Source: Antitrichia curtipendula (taxonomy: Eukaryota; Streptophyta; Bryopsida; Hypnales; Leucodontaceae). From it: a stretch of 64,000 bases of DNA. The notes below the pieces were generated by a model that had not been told where the DNA came from, did no database searches, and saw only the letters and a list, made by a program, of their open reading frames with translations. The position numbers and the translations under genes were made by a program. Position 1 is the stretch's first letter; the number at the start of each line of letters is the position of its first letter. Location: positions 15,092,725 through 15,156,724 of the forward strand of contig OX579634.1 of NCBI GenBank assembly GCA_951230915.1, given 5' to 3'. Shown here piece by piece: positions 36,735 through 46,248 of the stretch.

Positions 36735-37169
36735 ACCCCTAACCATCTAGAGTCTTCTACAAAACTAACAATTGAAAAAAAAATCTTTTTAAAGTACTAT
36801 TTGGAAGAATATTTTGGAATTGATTTATGAATAAAAGTTGCACATTTTAAATTTTAGATTCCATCTGTATTGATTAATTCACCAATGCTATCACCAATAT
36901 TTGAATTTTGAATTTTGAAAGGAAATTTTTTAAATGCCTTCAAAATTCAATTACAAGCAAAACCGAGAGCAAAACATTATCATTTTTGGAGTAAAACTTG
37001 TTGGAAGAAATTTGGAAGGAATAATTTCCCTTGGCATGGTGATTTTCTGAAATTTTTGTGTGCTTTATATATATGACCTCATTTTTTGCAAATCTAGTTT
37101 TGAACTAGAATCGATGCAATTTTGGCTTGGTCAACCACTTGATATACTTCTACATATGTAATTTAAAAA

Positions 37170-37221
<52 letters not shown>

Positions 37222-37350
37222 TCCAATAACACCAAATCCAACCAATAGATAGCACAAGAACTTGAAAAAGTATCCCCACAAATTAAAATGACTTTCATCC
37301 ATGCAACTTACAACAAGAAAGAAACAAGAATATGAATATATTCATTGGAT
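36735..37350 (+). repeat. Dispersed repeat R1, copy 1 (no MITE insertion)
   Basis: This segment is collinear with 42020-42910. Shared blocks include GGAAGAATATTTTGGAATTG, TTATGAATAAAAGTTGCA, GCAATTTTGGCTTGGTCAAC and CCACAAATTA.ATGACTTTCATCCA. This copy has a TA microsatellite at about 37179-37220 and lacks the MITE found in the other copy. No protein is recognised. Confidence 0.8.
37179..37220. repeat. TA microsatellite
   Basis: About twenty consecutive TA dinucleotides follow a run of A, within dispersed repeat R1 copy 1. The corresponding place in copy 2 has no TA run. Confidence 0.9.
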
Positions 37351-37491
37351 GTCGGAGCACTTATTAAAGGTTAATAGGACAAATCAAAGTTCTTTTTGAA
37401 ATCAATGCGCTTTTCAAAATTAGTGTTTTTTCTATGATTTTTTTCCCCCCCCCCTCTCATAGCAAGATTGGGATTGTTACATAGGTACTTA

Positions 37492-37764
37492 AGGTAGGCA
37501 CCCCCAAAATGGCACTTGACCTTAAAGTGCCATCTACAGGTTGTGTACATTTCCAAAATCAGTTATGTACCTATTTGGATGGAGCGCTTTCATAAACAAA
37601 CTTTGACCCTTAATAATTTTTGCATATGGTGTCCAAATGCCATATTCTCTGGTGCGTTGGAATCTCCTTTCACTTGCCAACAAGAATATGTGAAAATTTG
37701 ATCAGTCTAATAGTAGTAACTAGGCTCAGTAGCACAAAGTGGCGGTTTTGGGTGTACCCACCTT
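37492..37764 (-). mobile_element. MITE family B, copy 2 (273 bp, TA target duplication)
   Basis: The left end is AGGTAGGCACCCCCAAAA and the right end is TTTTGGGTGTACCCACCT, with TA on both flanks (37490-37491 and 37765-37766). It is inverted relative to copy 1 at 35764-36035 and nearly the same length. Noncoding. Confidence 0.88.
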
Positions 37765-37766
37765 AA

Positions 37767-38562
37767 TGGTGTACACTTGAACAACGACTTTGGTACATGT
37801 GATCAGAACTATGATCATTTCATTTCCAAGATTTGGTTAATCCAACAGATCATGTCATGTAGAAATTTCGCTTTCAGACTTGTCAATTTTTCATTTTTGT
37901 GACATGTCACCCTAATGAAATTCGCAAGCTGACTCAACTGTTGGAAGGATTCATCCCCTTTTGATGCTTTGCTCGAAACCATCTCTTTGAATCACACTGC
38001 TTTCTCGTGGAAACATCAGTCCGACTGAGGCCTCACCTGCAGCTTAGCAATTGAATGCAATGCGCACGGTAGTGAACTGATCTCCTTACTGTAAGTTACA
38101 TTACATGGTTGGGTTTTACACTGTAAGTGAGACTCTTTGGTCCCTGTTGAACTTCAACAATCTGATGGCCACTAGTACACATGCTTGGATTGAATAGTTT
38201 CTCCGACAGAACACTAAATTGTGGTCGGATGTCACTGCATGGACTTTAGGATCGGAGCTACCGAATAGCTAGTAGATGGTGTCACAGCCTCAAAAAATTA
38301 AGATTTTTTCACACAGTCTCAGGTAGAGATGATTGTTGCAATTGCAACAGTTTGCAAGGTGTGGAGTTGAAGTAGAGAGAGTTTAAAATAGTTGGTGTTT
38401 CAAGTGGAGGCAAGTGATAATGCCATTGCTGTATACCGCACTTTGTGAAGCCGGTCGTGGAATGTGAAATGAAGTAGGGTCAGTGGCGAGAGAGCCAGCC
38501 AAGGAGGGCAGTAAGATCATGCAGGACTCTGAAGGCTGAACGTTCTGACTGGGACTCCGTTT
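37767..38562. other. Spacer upstream of the plus-strand snRNA cluster
   Basis: No gene or snRNA is recognised. Base composition becomes less AT-rich towards the first U5 gene. Confidence 0.5.
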
Positions 38563-38609
38563 ATCCCATACACGTTGCTAGATGCATTTACTCTCTTCCT
38601 CAGTATAAG
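38563..38609 (+). promoter_or_regulatory. U5 copy c promoter: USE-like and TATA elements
   Basis: ATCCCATACACG (38563-38574) is followed 30 bp later by AGTATAAG (TATA at 38604), itself about 37 bp before the U5 RNA. Order and spacing fit RNA polymerase II-type plant snRNA promoters, which carry a USE at about -70 and a TATA box at about -30. Confidence 0.7.
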
Positions 38610-38640
38610 AATCTGCCTAGTCTCCCTAGAGGTTGCATTG

Positions 38641-38756
38641 AGCCGCGTGCTCAGCACAGAGCGAACTATTCTTTCGCCTTTTACTAAAGAACACCGTGCG
38701 CTGGGTACACTCACCGGCATACCCCATTTTTTGGACTGCCCCTCACGGGGCCCATC
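38641..38756 (+). ncRNA. U5: U5 snRNA (copy c)
   Basis: AGCCGCGTGCTCAGCAC leads into the loop I hairpin (ATTCTTT, CGCCTTTTACT, AAAGAAC; the outermost pair is lost). Then come ACCGTGCGCTGGGTAC, the Sm site CCATTTTTTGGA and a perfect terminal hairpin GCCCCTCACGGGGC. CAATGCAAACTGCGAAACC just downstream is a good fit to the plant snRNA 3' box CA(N)3-10AGTNNAA. U5 is the core of the U4/U6.U5 tri-snRNP and aligns exons at the catalytic centre. All core elements are intact. Confidence 0.93.
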
Positions 38757-39436
38757 AATGCAAACTGCGAAACCGGACGGATCTAACGGCCTCGATTATT
38801 GAATTTCCTGAAATGTGTCCAAACCTGTGGACGTGATAATTTGTCAGCTACCCTGGAGTCTTTGCAGCACTAAAGTGTGAATTTCCAATCGAGCGTTGGA
38901 CATGGTGATGGACTGATGGCATAGATTTGTGGCTCTGCATTGCAATCAATCGGATCTTGTTCGATTCAAACTCAGAGAGGCAGCCTTGATAGAGACTTGG
39001 AAGGGTCTCGGATGTTGTTTATCTTGAACCAGTCTCAATGTACGTAACATTCGTTGTCGCACTTGCCTATCACTGATTTCCAAGTTATTGTAACAGATTG
39101 AATCGCCGGAGAATATGAAATTGAGTGCTCGTTGCCGAAGAGTTTGGATTACTATACTTCTAGAAATCACAGAGGAAGACTTGTACATAATAATTTACGC
39201 TTAGTCACATCATCCTGCACAAGGGACCAGCTATTTATATATGTATGTTCAAAAGAGTTGCAATCCCTGTGCAATATTCAATTCAAAACAGAGGGCTATA
39301 GATTGAGATCCGAGCGAACATAATATATGATCACAATGATAAGATGTTGAACTCGTTACAGATCGATGTCCCGTAGCTTTGGGAGTCTCAAAGGATGACC
39401 CCACCCTTCAAATACTCCGTGTGTGGTTAACGCATC
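38757..39436. other. Spacer between U5 copy c and U1 copy c
   Basis: It contains no gene. Much of it (38890-39140) is the inverted counterpart of 29520-29720. The right end holds the U1 promoter block: ATGTCCCGTAGC at about 39366, GGGAGTCTC, GGATGACCCC and CTTCAAATACTCC at 39406-39418, about 30 bp before the RNA. Confidence 0.75.
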
Positions 39437-39592
39437 TCACTTACCTGGGCGGGGTCGATCCATGATCGTGAAGATGGAAGACCTACAAGAGTCTGTCCCA
39501 CTGCACGAAGGGCTGGGTGACTGTAGTATCTTCCCAAGGGAGGCATACACGTCATAATTTGTGGCAGAGGGGCTCGCGTTCGCGCGGCCCCC
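39437..39592 (+). ncRNA. U1: U1 snRNA (copy c)
   Basis: About 156 nt: TCACTTACCTGGGCGGGGTC at the 5' end, then stem-loop I CCAT-GATCGTGAAG-ATGG, where the U1-70K loop differs from GATCANGAAG at one position only. These are followed by CACTGCACGAAGGGC, GGGTGACTGTAGTATC, the Sm site GTCATAATTTGTGG and the 3' hairpin GGGGCTCGCGTTCGCGCGGCCCC. Downstream CACCCAATTCGAAACCCTAAACTGGAAA resembles the 3' box. This is the best U1 in the window and is probably active; the RNA recognises 5' splice sites. Confidence 0.95.
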
Positions 39593-40126
39593 ACCCAATT
39601 CGAAACCCTAAACTGGAAATGTATTAACGAGGAGATGTCTCATGAATTAAGCCGATAGTTGCCTACGGGAAGCACATGAACTGGAGGTTATAAACAGAAT
39701 CCACTTGCACATGTCAGTGTAACCGGCACTCCTTGCACCAGGCTTTCCCATGCCATAACTTATGCATTTCTATCACGAGTATTTCAATCTGCACTGCAGC
39801 TCAGAACTGCAGACATGAATGAATGTCCATCGGATCAGCATTGATGTTGTTTCATTGTCGAATGAACTTTGAGAATTTCCAACTGGGTTTTCGGTCCTCT
39901 GCCGTTTCGCTCACTAACACTTGAGATCCATGTTTAATTAGGCTCTAAGTATGTGTAGGTATTCTGGAGTCCATGTTGTCACAATTACAGAGTACTGATG
40001 TTTCAATTCTTAAAGCTGCTATCATTGCCGGTGTAGCTTTGAAAGGTGTATCTTACCTACTACTAGGCCGCCCACGCTGTAGTGAAATGATGTTGTGCTT
40101 ACTAGAGTAGAGCCTCGAAGTAACTT

Positions 40127-40171
40127 ACCCCATATGCGTTGCGACACGCAGTTCCATTATGTGCGTATAAG
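40127..40171 (+). promoter_or_regulatory. U5 copy d promoter: USE-like and TATA elements
   Basis: ACCCCATATGCG (40127-40138) and GCGTATAAG (TATA at 40166) lie about 75 and 36 bp before the U5 RNA, the same layout as U5 copy c. Confidence 0.68.
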
Positions 40172-40201
40172 TACCTGCAAACTCGCTGGGCTTTCTCACT
40201 C

Positions 40202-40317
40202 AGCCGGGTGCTCAGCACAGAGCGAACTATTCTTTCGCCTTTTACTAAAGAATACCGTGCGCTGGGTACACTCACCGGCATACCCCATTTTTTGGACTGC
40301 CCCTCAAGGGGCCCATC
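40202..40317 (+). ncRNA. U5: U5 snRNA (copy d)
   Basis: AGCCGGGTGCTCAGCAC, the perfect loop I hairpin ATTCTTT-CGCCTTTTACT-AAAGAAT, ACCGTGCGCTGGGTAC, the Sm site CCATTTTTTGGA and the terminal hairpin GCCCCTCAAGGGGC are all present. Downstream CAATGCAAACTGCGAAATC matches the 3' box-like motif of copy c. This is the most canonical U5 in the window and is probably active. Confidence 0.95.
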
Positions 40318-40984
40318 AATGCAAACTGCGAAATCGGACGGGTCAGGAGCCTTACTTGTCGGTCTGTCTGAAAGAGTGTTGCGAGGCGTCAGTAGCGGTT
40401 CTATACTTACCCGTGTCTCCCCGGATTTTATGATGTTTTGTCGTCTTTGCCGCTTTAATGCATAGTGGAACTTAACCAGGGAACAGATCGTGCCATAATA
40501 TTGTCGTGGCGGTGTTACCGTTGGTCTGGATTTCATACCGGCCCTGATTTTACTGAAAGTGTTGATGATCCTAAGTAGAAAGGACATTGATATCTCCAAG
40601 TGAAGCTGATTGAATATGAATTCCCACATCGGGACTTGCAGTGATAATTCATGAGTTGCTGGCAATCACCATTCCATGTCCTGGTTACATTTCATGCATT
40701 ATCAGTGACTTCCGATACTTGAAGGTCACTGAGTGAATGCCACTTTGTTCAATTCAGTGTGTAAGAGTTCATCCCGTTTGTTTGTTGGTCCTGGTTATCT
40801 GCTCGATTGTGTTTGAGTTCTGCCGTGCTGAAGTGAGTTCACTAAGTCGAGACCAATCGAGTGGTGACAGGTACGGCGATTTCGAAATTAGCACGCACTA
40901 CATGTCTGATAGCTTGAGGTGGCTCAACTGGGTTATGTTGTCCCAACTCCCAACCTTTTAAGCATTCCACGGAGCAGAAAACAC

Positions 40985-41072
40985 ATACTTGATCTGCACT
41001 CAAGGCCTTCGATGGGTGGAATAGGCATACACGTCATAATTGTGGCAGCAGGGGCTTCTGTCGCGCGGCCTA
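40985..41072 (+). pseudogene. Truncated U1 snRNA pseudogene
   Basis: A 5' scrap, ATACTTGATCTG, has lost the splice-site-pairing ACTTACCTG. It is followed almost at once by the 3' half of U1: GGCATACACGTCATAATTGTGG (the Sm site has lost one T), CAGCAGGGGC and CGCGCGGCC. Stem-loops I-III are largely deleted. It occupies the U1 slot that follows U5 copy d in the cluster. Confidence 0.85.
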
Positions 41073-41535
41073 ACACCTTACTAATTAAACCGGCCTCCAT
41101 AAGTTTTTATGCAATGGTTAACTCTGCACGATTTGATCAACACTCTAGTATTATGCATTCTTGAAACACTTGGTCGTACTGCTGAAAGAACAGATTGTTA
41201 TGGCACGCCATGGATCTTGGGAACCAACGCGAATAGATCACATCACTGTCTTGAAAATACGGTTGGTCTCAGGAGCTTCTAACTGGATTGGCTGCTGCAG
41301 CCGCCTGAAAGTGACTGTGTCATTGCAATATTCTCGTGGGATGTCCTGAGTATGTTATGACGAATAGACATATGCAAGGAGGGCAGTGCAGTCAGAGAGA
41401 ACACGGGGTCAATCTCATGAGCGGTGAGTAGTTCTAGACCCCATGAGAACGGAAAGTGTTGCCATTTACGCGTTGCTTGTCACATTTGTATTCTGTGTGT
41501 ATAAGTTCCTGCATACTCTTCCGTTACATAATTGT

Positions 41536-41615
41536 GACCGGGTGCTCAGCACAGAGCTAACTTTGCTTTCGCCTTCTACAAAAGAATACCTTGTGCCGAC
41601 ATCACTCGTATCGCT
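41536..41615 (+). pseudogene. U5 snRNA pseudogene (copy e)
   Basis: GACCGGGTGCTCAGCACAGAGC and a damaged loop I region (TTTCGCCTTCTACAAAAGAATACC) are recognisable, but the Sm site and the terminal hairpin are missing. An upstream GTATAAG TATA-like box is kept. It ends the plus-strand cluster. Confidence 0.85.
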
Positions 41616-42514
41616 TCGTTCCAGGTACACATGGTTCCTTTAGCAGATGTCAAACGTCTTCACCTCTTAATTTGCATGAGTTAATTGAAGCTATTTCCCA
41701 TTAGTTTGTTCTATTTCTTGGATTTGCCTTGCTAACCAGGCGGTACCCACTCATAAGAGTAGTGATCACCGTTACTACGATGTTAAATTTCTTGATACTC
41801 TTGTAAGCAATTCAAATTATAGGGTTCCATAATATCAAGGAATTCATTAGTCATTGTGTGCGAAAGCTACTCTGGTTGAAAGTGAGACAAACATCCTTGC
41901 GATATTGAGGCTGTAGACATTCTCAAAGTTATGATGTATTCATGTGCTGCAAGATTTTGGAGGTGTGTACATTTCAGCCGGGGTGCAATTGAGTACCTCT
42001 TGCTTAATTAACTACCTGTATCCCCTAAACTGTCCAGAGTCTCTTCCAGAATTGACGATTTGGCGGGAAAAATCATTACAAAGTAGTATTGGGAAGAATA
42101 TTTTGGAATTGGTTTATGAATAAAAGTTGCAGATTTTGAATTTTAGATTCCATCGGTACAGTTAGATTTAGCAGTGCTGTCACCAATATCTTTTTTTTAT
42201 GAATTTTGAAAGAGAAAATTTAAAAATTCCTTCAAAATTCAATTACAACTTTACAAGCAAAATAATATATCATTTGGGGAGTAAAACTTGCTGGAATGGA
42301 CTTGAAAGGAGGTTTTCTTGGCATGGTGATTTTTTGGAATTTTTGTGTTCTTTACATCTATGACCTCATTTTTGCAAATCCAATTCTGGACTAGAGTCAA
42401 TGCAATTTTGGCTTGGTCAACCACTTGACATACTTCCACATTTGTAATTTTAGAAAACTATGTACTCTAGAAACATCAAATCCAACCGATAGATAGAACA
42501 AGAACTTGATCAAA
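41616..42514. other. AT-rich DNA with start of dispersed repeat R1 copy 2
   Basis: No gene is seen. 41870-41960 resembles 44570-44690 (shared CATCCT..GATATTGAGG, CATTCTCAA and GCAAGATTTTGG). From about 42020 on it is repeat R1. Confidence 0.5.
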
Positions 42515-42910
42515 TGGAAAATTTCATTAAAATGGCGGTATTCCGTGTACCATTTCAGATTGCCTATTCTAAACCGTAAAGGTGATATCTAATTCAAGTA
42601 CGAATTTTAGAAATCTAGGACTAATATAGATTTCAAGTCGTGCGTTTGAATTGTGAAAGTGGCATCTATGACAAACATAGATTTTAGACATCCAATAATG
42701 ATATAGATTTCAAACATCTAGAGCGGTTGTACATTTTAGACCACCCCGTCTAAATTATAAAAAACTACCAAAGTAAAGGAATTTCGCCATTTTAACTAAA
42801 TTGTCCATTAATGTATCTCCACAAATTATGATGACTTTCATCCAAGCAATAGCAAGCAAGAAACTAGAATAAAAATCTATTCATTGTTTAGAAATTGGAC
42901 ATTGGAGCAC
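42020..42910 (+). repeat. Dispersed repeat R1, copy 2 (interrupted by a MITE)
   Basis: Collinear with 36735-37350. The copies agree up to AACTTGA.. at about 42510 and resume at GTATC.CCACAAATTA at about 42812. Everything between is MITE family A copy 2. Copy 1 thus supplies an empty site for that insertion. Confidence 0.8.
42515..42807. mobile_element. MITE family A, copy 2 (293 bp)
   Basis: This diverged relative of 9050-9368 keeps TGGAAAATTTCATTAAAATGG at the left, CCATTTTAACTAAATTGTCCA at the right, and the internal order GGTATTCCGTGTACCATTT, GATTTCAAGTCG, ATAGATTTTAGACATC and AGAGCGGTTGTACATTTTAGA. It is inserted in repeat R1 copy 2. Noncoding. Confidence 0.82.
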
Positions 42911-45240
42911 CTCAAAAGTATTGTGAGAAAAGGAGAATATGGACTCCAAAACTTCAAGTTGGCGATTGTAGGCTATTAGTAATGGTTTCTTCCAAAAACA
43001 AGAGGGCCTAAAATTGGGAAGTCTCCCTCTCCAACCCTTCACCACTGTTTGCCATTGAAAAGTCTTTCTTTGAAGATCATGACCTTTGGATTTGGTAGAA
43101 ACCATCAAGAGGATATGAAATAGCATAAAAAATTTAAATAGCTCTTTTCAAGCAAGGACCTCTTGAGTTTTAATTAGATCCACATTGGTCTAACTATAAT
43201 TTTAGGGGCTTAAAATTTGATGAATTTTTTGCTATATAGGAAACCCGGGAAGATCACTTAATGTATCTATAACAAACCACGTGTGTTCAAGTCATTTTGG
43301 GGTACCTTATCTACATTTTAATAAACTATAATTTCAACCTATAATTTTGAGCTTTGTTTAATAATGACTATAGGTTTCTATTGCCAAAAATTTCCAACTC
43401 AAACAGCATATGAAATGATTTCTAGAATAGGTTGAAAAATGAATTGAAATGGCATGTTTTTCAAATCAAATATATAGAGAGAATGCATTTAGATGACCAT
43501 TGCATTATTATTCAAGAAAGAAAAAACTTTCAAAAGAAGGTTATTTTTAGCAATTTTTTGTTCATTTTTTAGACAATTTTTTCTTATATAGTATAGGGGA
43601 GTGAAAGTTATTTTTAGCTCTATAATGTATCTCTTTACTTCAATTTTTCATAAATTTTTCATAAAACATAAACTTTCAAAGTAGAAAAATCTACTCATAT
43701 TTTTTTCTCTTCCTTTTATTTAAGTTTTAGGACATAATATAGGGGTCTAAAATCTTAACACACATAATTTCTAATGGACACTCTAAGTGATCCCCCCTGA
43801 GATAGGAAAAGAATGGGCTTGATGTCATTAGACTATCTTGGAGATTCACAACTTCATTTAATGTTGTAAATTCATTTTCTCAAGAAGTTTTGATCTTAGT
43901 CAATTAAAACCTTCAAATTATTTTTGCCTTCATATAATTTAATTTGATGTAAGCTAGACCTTAATATTAATACCATTTTCTAATTTTTTTTGCTATGATT
44001 AAGTTAAAGGTTCAATAGGATAGACAAGTGTTGTTCAAAGTATATTAGGATACCATCCTTTGGAATGCATGTGTTTGCATTGTTTTTCCATGTACCATAT
44101 ATTGGATGATTGAAACACCAATCAAACTTTAAAGTCTGTTTCTTTGTATCCTCCATTTCTTCACTATTTATGAATGCAAATTTTGTGTTTTATCTTTTAA
44201 ATAGGAAACCACATTTCTTATATATGTCATAGAACTTTCCAAAAAATTTGTGAAAATTAACATGAAATTTTGAAGAAACAATGAAAAAAACTCATATCAA
44301 ATACAAATTATGCTCCAAAATTATGAAATTTCATAGGGGATGTATATTACAATGTAGATTATCATAGTATAAAGGAATTTCCATTCTCTTTCATAAAGTG
44401 TCAGTTTCAATTTGTTGTGTTGCTGACAGTGTAAACCTGTGCCCAAGCCAATCAAGCACACCGGTCTAGTTGCAGTTCCTAATTTCTAATTGAAAACTAT
44501 CCAATAATGGCAAGTTCTTTGAAGTGTAGTGAAGTGTCCCAAATTTCCAAGTAGAGTATATTATTGACAATTTATCTTGGGTTGAACAAAACATCCTAAT
44601 TTGTGATATTGAGGTTGTCATTCTCAATGTTGGTATGTGTATCTCATGCACGTCATGTGCAAGATTTTGGGGGGCGTTGGCATTGAATTAGGCGTTGCAA
44701 TTACAAACATCTTCCTTGGCCTTGTTCTAATAAGATCAAAGATGAACTATAAACTTTTGGGATGGTGAATTTAGGCTATCACTATGTCATTTTCACATGA
44801 TTTTTGTTACGATTGAATTTAGGGTTCAAGAGATAGATAATTGTTGCTCAAAGATACTATAATACTACCCTCTAAAATGCATGCGTCTTTTATGTTTTCT
44901 TAATTGAATACATCTTGGGATTGTTTGATACAGACACATGTGCTATGAGATACAAACATAATGAAGGTGCTTGAAAAAAACAAAATTTTATTGAGTGTAA
45001 CAAAGTAGTGGAGCTAAGTTTGGTCCAAACTACTCAGTCAGGAAGTCTTGAACCTAATTATTTGTGTCTAAGGAGACCAATCACCTTTGCCATTGCCATG
45101 AAGGATGTCTCCTCTATGGCACAAGGTGTGGGATAAGGACAAGGACAATACCACTAATAGAGATGAAGTGTCTGCTTTTTGCTACATCGGGACTTAATTA
45201 GCACATCTTGTTCAGAGTTCTATTCTACTCGGATTGCAAA
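42911..45240. other. AT-rich DNA with local duplications
   Basis: No gene is recognised. Blocks at about 44008-44090 and 44820-44900 are diverged direct copies (GGTTCAA..GATAGA.AA.TGTTG.TCAAAG ... AATGCATG.GT). The 44990-45240 part could contain the far N-terminal remains of the kinase pseudogene, but nothing certain can be read. Confidence 0.5.
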
Positions 45241-45875
45241 TATGATGGCTAATAAAAGTGAGTTTGAGAGTGAGCTTGAATTTTGAACCGCGCATTCCAA
45301 AGTGTATTGGAGTGAATTGAACCATCTTGAGGGAGCATCAACAAGTGAGGATCTTGGCATGGATCACCACCAATATTTTGAAAAGCTCCAAAAGGATGTA
45401 CATTGGGAACCTTTTTGCAATAAAGTTAGGAATGTGGTGTTGGGGAGGAAACTTGGAGACAAAGCTCAAGTTGGCATCTATGAAGTTAAAGTCACATTTG
45501 TATGAGACAAAGGGTCTTTGGTTTGTGAAAGGTCTCAATACATCGTGAAGTTGATGAAGGATGATTGTGCTCTTGAGGACCTTCAATGCCAATGGCCACA
45601 TGGAGTTACAACCATTAATTTTTAAAGTTCTTTGTTGCACTTTTATGGGGTATTAGTGATGGAGTCTACTACCAAGAAGAGCAAATTTGATTTTGTCATG
45701 TGGAGGTGTTGAGGAGATCTTTGAAACCTCATTGATCTCCGCATGGAACACAAAAATGCCAAAGGGCCTCCATTTTCTCTTCTTCAAACCAAGTGCATCA
45801 TGTATTGGATTGTTAGAGATATGCAAAATTTGCACAATATGGATATTACACACAAAGATTTGAAAGCTTCAAATA

Positions 45876-46248
45876 GTGGTAGTCACAGCTTGTTCACCGT
45901 GATGTTGAACAATGAACAATGAACAATGGAAAGTGCTTTGAGGGGCCAATGAGAAGTGACGAATATTGAACAAGCCGTGACCACCCTTTTTGTTCAAATG
46001 TTGAGAATGAACAATGGAGGATGGATAATGGCGAGATGGACGGATGTAATTGAAAGTTAAGAGAACAAAGAAATAATCTTAGCAGAACATTGATTGTTCA
46101 CTCCCAACATCCACCTCCGGAGGTGGATGTTGGGAGTGAACAATCAATGTTCCGCTATGAATATTCCGTCAAAAGCAAGCCAACCCTACTCCGCCACCAC
46201 TTCAATGTTCATTGTTCAACATCACGGTGAACAAGCTGTGACTACCAC
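45876..46248. mobile_element. MITE family E (373 bp, 43-bp perfect TIRs, TA duplication)
   Basis: The left end GTGGTAGTCACAGCTTGTTC and the right end GAACAAGCTGTGACTACCAC are perfect inverted repeats over about 43 bp. TA flanks both sides (45874-45875 and 46249-46250). In the middle is a 68-bp palindrome (46085-46152). Removing the element and one TA restores a kinase reading frame across the junction (KASN-NVLV). That fixes the borders and shows it landed in a coding exon. The near-identical ends suggest a recent insertion. Confidence 0.93.
46085..46152. repeat. Perfect 68-bp palindrome inside MITE E
   Basis: Arms of 34 bp meet without a spacer between 46118 and 46119. The centre is CATCCACCTCCGGAGGTGGATG. 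It would extrude as a cruciform or form a tight hairpin RNA. Confidence 0.92.

Larger units (their letters stand above)
36038..37491. other. AT-rich spacer between the two family B MITEs
   Basis: No gene is seen. Contents: a G homopolymer tract (about 36438-36461), one copy of a dispersed repeat (36735-37350, listed separately) and a TA microsatellite (about 37179-37220). The ORF pair at 36318-36570 arises from the G tract and is not a gene. Confidence 0.55.

Noticed and set aside
28408..41615. Possible U2, U4 or U6 genes within the snRNA clusters
   Set aside because: I looked for their conserved cores and saw none; only U1 and U5 sequences are present.
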